Below the pieces are notes generated by a model. That model saw only the letters and a program-made list of their open reading frames with translations. It had not been told where the DNA came from and searched no databases. A stretch of DNA of 64,000 nt from Bacillus sp. V2I10 (lineage in GTDB: Bacteria > Bacillota > Bacilli > Bacillales > Bacillaceae): assembly GCF_030817055.1 (NCBI RefSeq), contig NZ_JAUSYV010000001.1:5341654-5405653 (forward strand). Direction: 5' to 3'. Position 1 is the first letter of the stretch. Every line of letters starts with the position of its first letter. Positions 59,343-64,000 of the stretch are shown here, piece after piece. Made by a program: the position numbers and the translations under genes.

Positions 59343-60635
59343 TTAAAGACCTAAGCGTTCAAATATTGTATCTACACCTTTTAAGTGGTAGTTGTAATCA
59401 AAGCAGTCTTCAATGAGTTCACTTGATAGACGGTCTGTGATCGTTCCATCCGCTTCTACAAGGCTGCGGAATGGCACTTGTTTTTCCCATGCTTCCATTG
59501 CTTTTGGCTGCACAATATCGTAAGCCTGCTCGCGTGTCATACCTGAATCAATCAGGGCAAGAAGAACGCGCTGTGAATAGATAAGTCCAAGAGTGCGGTC
59601 CATGTTGCGCTTCATATTTTCAGGGAAAACAGTCAAGTTCTTCACGATGTTGCCGAAGCGGTTCAGCATGTAGTTCAAAGCAATGGTTGCATCCGGCAGA
59701 ATAATACGCTCTGCAGATGAGTGTGAGATGTCACGCTCATGCCATAGCGGGACATTTTCGTAAGCTGTCATCATGTAGCCGCGGATGACCCTTGCAAGAC
59801 CTGTCATGTTTTCAGAACCGATCGGGTTGCGTTTGTGAGGCATAGCAGAAGATCCTTTTTGACCTTTTGCGAAGAATTCCTCAACCTCGCGTGTTTCACT
59901 CTTTTGAAGACCGCGAACCTCTGTTGCGAATTTTTCAATTGACGTTGCGATTAATGCAAGTGTGCTCATATAATCTGCGTGACGGTCGCGCTGCAGGGTC
60001 TGTGTAGAGATTGGAGCTGCCTGCAAGCCTAACTTTTCACACACATATGCTTCAACAAAAGGATCTATGTTTGCATATGTGCCAACAGCACCGGACATTT
60101 TTCCAAATTCAATGCCTTCTGCTGAACGCTTGAAGCGCTCTAAGTTGCGTTTCATTTCTTCGTACCATAATCCAAGCTTAAGTCCAAACGTCGTAGGCTC
60201 AGCGTGTACACCATGTGTACGGCCCATCATAACGGTGTATTTGTGTTCAATCGCCTTGTTTTTTAAGATTTCAACAAAGTTTTCGATGTCTTTTAAAAGA
60301 ATATCGTTAGCCTGCTTCAAAAGATAAGAAAGGGCTGTGTCAACTACATCCGTTGAAGTTAAGCCGTAATGCACCCATTTTCTTTCATCTCCAAGCGTTT
60401 CAGAAACAGCTCTAGTAAAAGCAACAACGTCGTGACGTGTTTCTTCTTCGATTTCCTTGATGCGGTTAATATCAAATGACGCGTTTTGGCGAAGCAGCTT
60501 TACGTCTTCCTTTGGGATATGCCCAAGCTCAGCCCATGCTTCACATGCAAGAATTTCAACCTCAAGCCAAGCTTTAAAACGGTTTTCTTCCGTCCAAATA
60601 GCACCCATTTCAGGTCTTGTGTAGCGTTCAATCAT
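59343..60635 (-). CDS. purB: Adenylosuccinate lyase
   Basis: A 430-residue enzyme acting twice: on SAICAR in IMP synthesis and on adenylosuccinate in AMP synthesis. 'MIERYTRPEMGAIWTEENRF' opens it, 'GRTHGVHAEPTTFG' holds the catalytic His, and the signature 'KGSSAMPHKRNPIGSE' the flexible catalytic loop. CGGAGGA precedes the ATG, 16 bases after purK. Length is standard. Confidence 0.97.
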   Translation of the reverse strand: MIERYTRPEMGAIWTEENRFKAWLEVEILACEAWAELGHIPKEDVKLLRQNASFDINRIKEIEEETRHDVVAFTRAVSETLGDERKWVHYGLTSTDVVDTALSYLLKQANDILLKDIENFVEILKNKAIEHKYTVMMGRTHGVHAEPTTFGLKLGLWYEEMKRNLERFKRSAEGIEFGKMSGAVGTYANIDPFVEAYVCEKLGLQAAPISTQTLQRDRHADYMSTLALIATSIEKFATEVRGLQKSETREVEEFFAKGQKGSSAMPHKRNPIGSENMTGLARVIRGYMMTAYENVPLWHERDISHSSAERIILPDATIALNYMLNRFGNIVKNLTVFPENMKRNMDRTLGLIYSQRVLLALIDSGMTREQAYDIVQPKAMEAWEKQVPFRSLVEADGTITDRLSSELIEDCFDYNYHLKGVDTIFERLGL

Positions 60636-60651
60636 CGATAAATCCTCCGTT

Positions 60652-61818
60652 CTATTGTTGGCCCCATAGTTTGTTGATCTGTGTTTCAGTCTGTTCGATT
60701 GCTTCTGTTAAAAAAGTGACGTGCCCCATTTTCCGTTTGTGCTTCGCCTCTTTTTTACCGTACAAGTATATCTTACCTTCGCGGAATAACGAAAGATTAT
60801 TTAAAACAAGCGGCATATGTTCGCCTAAAACGTTGACCATCAGTCCAGGATGCAGCAGCGCCGGCTTCCCGAGCGGCAAATTGCATATGGCTCTGATGTG
60901 CTGCTCAAATTGATCCGTCTCGCAAAGATCAATCGTGTAATGACCGGAATTGTGCGGCCTTGGAGCAAGCTCATTTATAAATACTTCTCCATCTTTCGTC
61001 ACAAACATTTCAACGGCAAGGGTACCGACCAGGCTAAACGCTTTTGCAAGCTTATATGCCTGTTTTCTAGCTTCTTCGGCAACCTCTTCCTGTATCCTTG
61101 CAGGCACGATGCTTTGATGAAGAATATTGTTTACATGAATGTTTTCTGCAATAGGGAAGGAGCTGATCTCTCCATCAGAGTTTCTGGCAGCAATCACCGA
61201 GATCTCTTTTTCAAAAGACACCCATTTTTCCAGAATACATGTACCGCTTTTTAATAGGTCTCGGGCTTCAGGTATATCGCTTTCCTGCCTGATCACAGCC
61301 TGCCCTTTACCATCGTAGCCACCTCTGCATGTTTTCAAAACACATGGATACTGAAGTTCGCATACAGCAGAGGAAAGTTCTTCTTCCGTTTTGACAATCC
61401 GGTAGTCCGCAACCTTGCAGCCCGCGTCTGTAATCGCTTTTTTCTCTGTCTCGCGATCTTGAGTTAAAGAGAGCAGAACAGAACCTTGAGGAAGGCAGGC
61501 ATTCTCTTCAATCCACTTCAAAGCCTCGTAATCTATGTTTTCAAACTCGTAGGTTATCACATCACTAAGTTCAGCAAGCTTCTTTATCGCTGACAAATCA
61601 TTATAAGAAGCGGTAATTTCATAGTCTGCAAGCTGACCGCATGGTGAGTTCGGTGCAGGATCTAAAACCGCCACATCATATCCCATGCTTTTCGCAGCCA
61701 CTGTCATCATCCGGCCAAGCTGTCCGCCGCCGATAATTCCAATTGTGGAACCTGGCAATATTGTTTTGTTAGACAAGCTCATCACTGCTTTCCAGCACAT
61801 TTTTTCTCGTTTGTTCAC
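60652..61818 (-). CDS. purK: N5-carboxyaminoimidazole ribonucleotide synthase
   Basis: A 376- to 388-residue ATP-grasp enzyme that carboxylates AIR. 'TIGIIGGGQLGRMMTVAAKS', 'VITYEFENIDYEALKWI', 'KTCRGGYDGKGQAVI' and 'INELAPRPHNSGHYTID' are characteristic. The frame begins at GTG 61818, overlapping the purE stop (GTGA); ATG 61782, preceded by GGAAAG, gives the N-terminus closer to relatives and may be the real start. Confidence 0.95.
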   Translation of the reverse strand: MNKREKMCWKAVMSLSNKTILPGSTIGIIGGGQLGRMMTVAAKSMGYDVAVLDPAPNSPCGQLADYEITASYNDLSAIKKLAELSDVITYEFENIDYEALKWIEENACLPQGSVLLSLTQDRETEKKAITDAGCKVADYRIVKTEEELSSAVCELQYPCVLKTCRGGYDGKGQAVIRQESDIPEARDLLKSGTCILEKWVSFEKEISVIAARNSDGEISSFPIAENIHVNNILHQSIVPARIQEEVAEEARKQAYKLAKAFSLVGTLAVEMFVTKDGEVFINELAPRPHNSGHYTIDLCETDQFEQHIRAICNLPLGKPALLHPGLMVNVLGEHMPLVLNNLSLFREGKIYLYGKKEAKHKRKMGHVTFLTEAIEQTETQINKLWGQQ

Positions 61819-62258
61819 GTCTTGTTTTCCAGAGCTTCTGCGATCTCTTGGTTTGTAATCGATAAAATTTGTGCAGCAAGCAGTCCTGCGTTTACCGCAC
61901 CGGCTTTTCCGATCGCAACCGTTGCAACCGGAACGCCTCCAGGCATTTGAACAATCGACAGCAGGGAGTCCATGCCATTCAGCGCTTTTGACTGAACAGG
62001 CACTCCGATAACAGGGAGCGTTGTCTTCGCTGCTACCATGCCAGGCAAATGCGCTGCACCGCCGGCTCCTGCAATAATGACCTTTAGTCCTCTATTTCTA
62101 GCATCTTCTGCGTATTCAAACATATAATCAGGTGTACGATGCGCCGAAACGACTTTTTTCTCGTAAGGCACCTGCAGCTCATCTAAAATATCGCACGCAT
62201 GCTTCATTGTTTCCCAGTCAGACGTGCTTCCCATAATAATCCCAACTGCTGCTTCCAT
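61815..62258 (-). CDS. purE: N5-carboxyaminoimidazole ribonucleotide mutase
   Basis: A 147-residue class I PurE, moving the carboxylate of N5-CAIR to C4. 'VGIIMGSTSDWETMKHA', 'VVSAHRTPDYMFEYA' with the catalytic His and 'IAGAGGAAHLPGMVAAKT' are the family blocks. I start at ATG 62258, with AAAGGTGGG before it. It is the first gene of the operon, downstream of the riboswitch attenuator. Confidence 0.97.
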   Translation of the reverse strand: MEAAVGIIMGSTSDWETMKHACDILDELQVPYEKKVVSAHRTPDYMFEYAEDARNRGLKVIIAGAGGAAHLPGMVAAKTTLPVIGVPVQSKALNGMDSLLSIVQMPGGVPVATVAIGKAGAVNAGLLAAQILSITNQEIAEALENKT

Positions 62259-62282
62259 TCCATATCCCACCTTTTTTATCCA

Positions 62283-62338
62283 TAAAAAAAGCCCAGCATG
62301 CATCGCTTCTCTATAAGAGAAAGCAATACAAACCGGGC
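62283..62338 (-). terminator. Attenuator terminator of the purine operon leader
   Basis: On the minus strand GCCCGG at the base pairs with CTGGGC, with an inner stem GCTTTCTCT/AGAGAAGC, followed by TTTTTTT. It lies between the guanine aptamer and purE, in position to be switched by it. Confidence 0.85.
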
Positions 62339-62390
62339 ATCAGAACATGTTAAAATCAAGCCGTTCCATGACAGGCTGAAAATTACTTTC

Positions 62391-62459
62391 CCTCATAGTC
62401 CAATAATTTACGGTTATCGGGTAGAAACTTTCGGGCCATATTCCCGACTTTATATGAGG
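62391..62459 (-). ncRNA. Guanine-class purine riboswitch
   Basis: On the minus strand the aptamer runs from CCTCATATAAAGTCGGGAAT through ATGG, AGTTTCTACC and GATAACCGTAAATTATTGGA to CTATGAGG. P1 is CCTCATA/TATGAGG, and the loop and junction strings match the purine aptamer consensus. The discriminating base before UAUGAGG is C (GGACTATG), which pairs with guanine or hypoxanthine. Binding should favour the terminator and switch off purEKBCSQLFMNHD. Confidence 0.95.
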
Positions 62460-62489
62460 TAAAATACATTCATTTTTATATCCATGTTT

Positions 62490-62519
62490 ATCATAACAGC
62501 ACACTTAAGAACTTGTCAA
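62490..62519 (-). promoter_or_regulatory. Promoter of the purine operon
   Basis: On the minus strand TTGACA (62514-62519) and TATGAT (62490-62495) are separated by 18 bases. It is the strongest SigA promoter in the window and lies about 30 bases before the aptamer. Confidence 0.85.
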
Positions 62520-62522
62520 CGC

Positions 62523-62566
62523 AAAATCGAACAATTATCCCTATCACGATAAAAACGTTCGTATTT
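62523..62566. promoter_or_regulatory. PurR operator: two inverted PurBoxes
   Basis: AAAATCGAACAAT (62523-62535) and, on the other strand, AAATACGAACGTT (62554-62566) both fit the PurBox pattern centred on CGAA, and face each other across 18 bases. They lie just upstream of the -35 box, as in the B. subtilis pur operon where PurR represses unless PRPP is present. The far box overlaps the yebG stop. Confidence 0.85.
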
Positions 62567-62765
62567 AGATCAATTTCCCTTCAAAAACAATCTTTTTACC
62601 ATAAGGTACCACTTCAATTACACCATTTACCTTCTCTTCTTTAAAGATGGGTTCTTCCATTCTTCTTACAGGCATATAACCCTCTTTTTGCATACGGGAA
62701 AGACAGCTGTCAATGGTCTCGCCCTCCAGCACCTCAAACTTTCGCTTTTTAGGTTTATCCGTCAT
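62565..62765 (-). CDS. yebG: NETI-motif protein YebG
   Basis: A 66-residue small basic protein. 'KKRKFEVLEGETIDSCLSRM' and 'EGYMPVRRMEEPIFKE' match the NETI-family layout (the eponymous motif reads GETI here). Function is unknown. Its ATG overlaps the yebE stop (ATGA). It precedes purE in B. subtilis as well. Confidence 0.85.
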   Translation of the reverse strand: MTDKPKKRKFEVLEGETIDSCLSRMQKEGYMPVRRMEEPIFKEEKVNGVIEVVPYGKKIVFEGKLI

Positions 62766-63304
62766 ACTTCAATCTTGCTCCTTCTTACAGCCTTCACCCA
62801 GAAACCGCCGTGTATGGTTTTCGGTTCAAAAGCAATAATAAACGCCTTCGGATCAAGTTCCTTAATAGCTGCATACAAATTTAATTCGTATTTGCGCGGT
62901 GTGAGAATCTGCATCGCCAAACGGTCGCCCTCACGCCCATTTGCCATCCAGTCTGTCACACCATATCCGCGATCTCTTAAAATCGCAGGCAAATCCCTCT
63001 CACTTTCAGTAGAAATCACATTAACCGTAATATACCCAAGAGCAAGCTTCTCTTCAATTTTCATCCCGACAATAACACCAATCCCATACCCAATAGCATA
63101 GGCAATTAAGTTCTGAATCTCATTTAAATTATCCAGCACCAGCCCAAGGCCAATGACATATATAACAACCTCAATCGTACTGATAAAAGCCGCTAAATAC
63201 CGCTGACCCTTTAACGTCAAAATCATGCGTATCGTAAAAAATGATACGTAAACAATATTGATGAGCAAGATGATTAACACCATCGTTACACTATTTGAAA
63301 GCAA
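62762..63304 (-). CDS. yebE: YebE family membrane protein (DUF2179/UPF0316)
   Basis: A 180-residue protein with three N-terminal membrane helices (about residues 8-30, 38-58, 63-83) and a soluble C-terminal DUF2179 domain ('DRGYGVTDWMANGREGDRLAMQILTPRKYE' region). The domain resembles small ligand-binding folds; function unknown. It starts with TTG 63304, seven bases after AGGAGG. It forms an operon with yebG, upstream of the pur promoter. Confidence 0.9.
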   Translation of the reverse strand: MLSNSVTMVLIILLINIVYVSFFTIRMILTLKGQRYLAAFISTIEVVIYVIGLGLVLDNLNEIQNLIAYAIGYGIGVIVGMKIEEKLALGYITVNVISTESERDLPAILRDRGYGVTDWMANGREGDRLAMQILTPRKYELNLYAAIKELDPKAFIIAFEPKTIHGGFWVKAVRRSKIEV

Positions 63305-63798
63305 TCGACTTCCTCCTAACCATGTTATACCTCTTAATGAAGGTAACAGGTCATATCTTACTAAAGTTTGTGCAAAGACACAATGCCTTTTTTATTGTGA
63401 TTTCTTAACTATTTTTCTCATTAATCTATTAGGGAATGCAGCCGGAAAGTGCAATTTTTTTGCTGATTTGCGGAAAATATGAACTTCTGTGTAATGGTCT
63501 TTTTTAGGGAGGACAGTTCTTGCGAAGTTTTGACTGGAGAATGGGGATTCCGGCTCGTTACAGTGCTTCAGCGGATATAAAATAAAGACCTGTTTTGCAA
63601 AGATTTCGTGGAGGGGATCGCCGTGATTGGAGTTGAGCGCTTTTCTACTTCTTAAAAGATTCATTTGCCGAGGGCAGCTAGAAAAGGCCATTTCCGTGAT
63701 TATTTTGTTTTTTTGGTTCATATTACTGGTCTTCTGCCTTTATTTTGAACATTATCATAGCTATACACAGGATTAAGAACCTGTTATAAGAGCAGCTT

Positions 63799-63862
63799 TT
63801 TCAATTCATGCTCACTCATAGGTCATTTGTGCTCGCTTAGCGTTATTTTGTACTTGTCCAGT
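63799..63862. repeat. Possible degenerate 21-bp array III
   Basis: AATTCATGCTCACTC, CATTTGTGCTCGCTT and TATTTTGTACTTGTC follow one another at 21-base spacing. Three units are visible and neighbouring ones are too diverged to be sure. No open frame. Confidence 0.4.
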
Positions 63863-63960
63863 CAATTACATCCAATCGATGGCGATCTTTCTAAATAGCA
63901 AAACCTGCTTCCAACCGCCACGCCTCTAACTGTCCTTTGCCATTTTATTTTTCCCATACA

Positions 63961-63992
63961 AAAAAAGAACAGCATCTCTGCTGTTCTTTTTT
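63961..63992. terminator. Bidirectional terminator at the right edge
   Basis: AAAAAAGAACAGC and GCTGTTCTTTTTT form a 13-base stem with a six-base loop. The gene it serves lies outside the window or is not visible. Confidence 0.85.
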
Positions 63993-64000
63993 ATGCGTGC

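Larger units (their letters stand above)
63305..64000. other. Right-hand stretch without a convincing gene
   Basis: The only notable frame is 63392-63721 on the minus strand (109 codons), with a weak binding site and no recognisable domain; I do not call it a gene. Bases 63670-63690 share GCTAGAAAAGG..CCATT with 37466-37485. A 21-bp register and a terminator lie further right. Confidence 0.5.

Noticed and set aside
63392..63721. 109-codon minus-strand ORF at the right end
   Set aside because: No domain, weak initiation site and composition unlike the real genes; kept only as a note in the intergenic entry.
1..64000. tRNA, rRNA or insertion-sequence genes
   Set aside because: I looked for tRNA acceptor/anticodon patterns, rRNA strings and transposase motifs on both strands and saw none; a covariance-model scan would be needed to exclude small RNAs.

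Overview
The window looks like chromosomal DNA of a low-to-medium GC Bacillaceae (Bacillus/Metabacillus-like). The order purEKBCSQLFMNHD, yerA, yerB, yerC, pcrB, pcrA, ligA, yerH/camS, opuE, gatCAB, dgkB, rlmCD follows the Bacillus subtilis chromosome. Almost everything lies on the minus strand, so transcription runs from the right end to the left. I saw no rRNA, tRNA, CRISPR array or intact insertion sequence. The species cannot be fixed from the sequence alone.

Left part (1-8,000): a VOC/MmcQ-YjbR gene pair, an OmpR-type two-component system, and on the plus strand a beta-carbonic anhydrase followed by a SulP anion transporter (probable bicarbonate uptake and interconversion), then a tRNA-dihydrouridine synthase. 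8,100-14,050: rlmCD, dgkB and the gatCAB amidotransferase operon. 14,100-17,400: an accessory patch with a frameshifted glycerophosphodiesterase, then an AT-rich module of a GHSLG lipase with a C-terminal helical domain, a small helical partner gene overlapping its stop codon, and a divergent lipoprotein. This resembles the 'reverse-domain' type VII secreted lipase toxin / partner / immunity lipoprotein arrangement and is the best candidate for an undescribed system.

17,400-32,300: one long galactoside operon on the minus strand: binding protein, two permeases, GH35 beta-galactosidase, GH36 alpha-galactosidase, GH42 beta-galactosidase, galK, galE, galT, galM and a LacI-family regulator. A clear promoter with a CcpA cre site precedes it, and a hairpin separates the binding-protein gene from the permeases. 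32,500-38,800: a small heat-shock protein, an OpuE/PutP proline transporter converging on a P5C dehydrogenase, a 15-copy array of a 52-bp tandem repeat, and a CamS-family lipoprotein.

38,760-49,000: ligA, pcrA (apparently frameshifted), pcrB, a decayed DUF3231 gene, yerC (apparently frameshifted), yerB and yerA. 49,286-62,570: the complete twelve-gene purine operon with two PurBoxes, a promoter, a guanine-class riboswitch, an attenuator and a terminal hairpin. 62,565-63,304: yebG and yebE. The last 700 bases hold no convincing gene.

Three features cut across the window. First, a structured intergenic repeat of about 80-120 bp occurs five times, with compensatory stem changes. Second, three intergenic stretches show a 21-bp period with unrelated motifs, besides the 52-bp array. 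Third, several frameshifts occur in short homopolymers, including in pcrA, which is essential in B. subtilis; some are probably base-calling errors.
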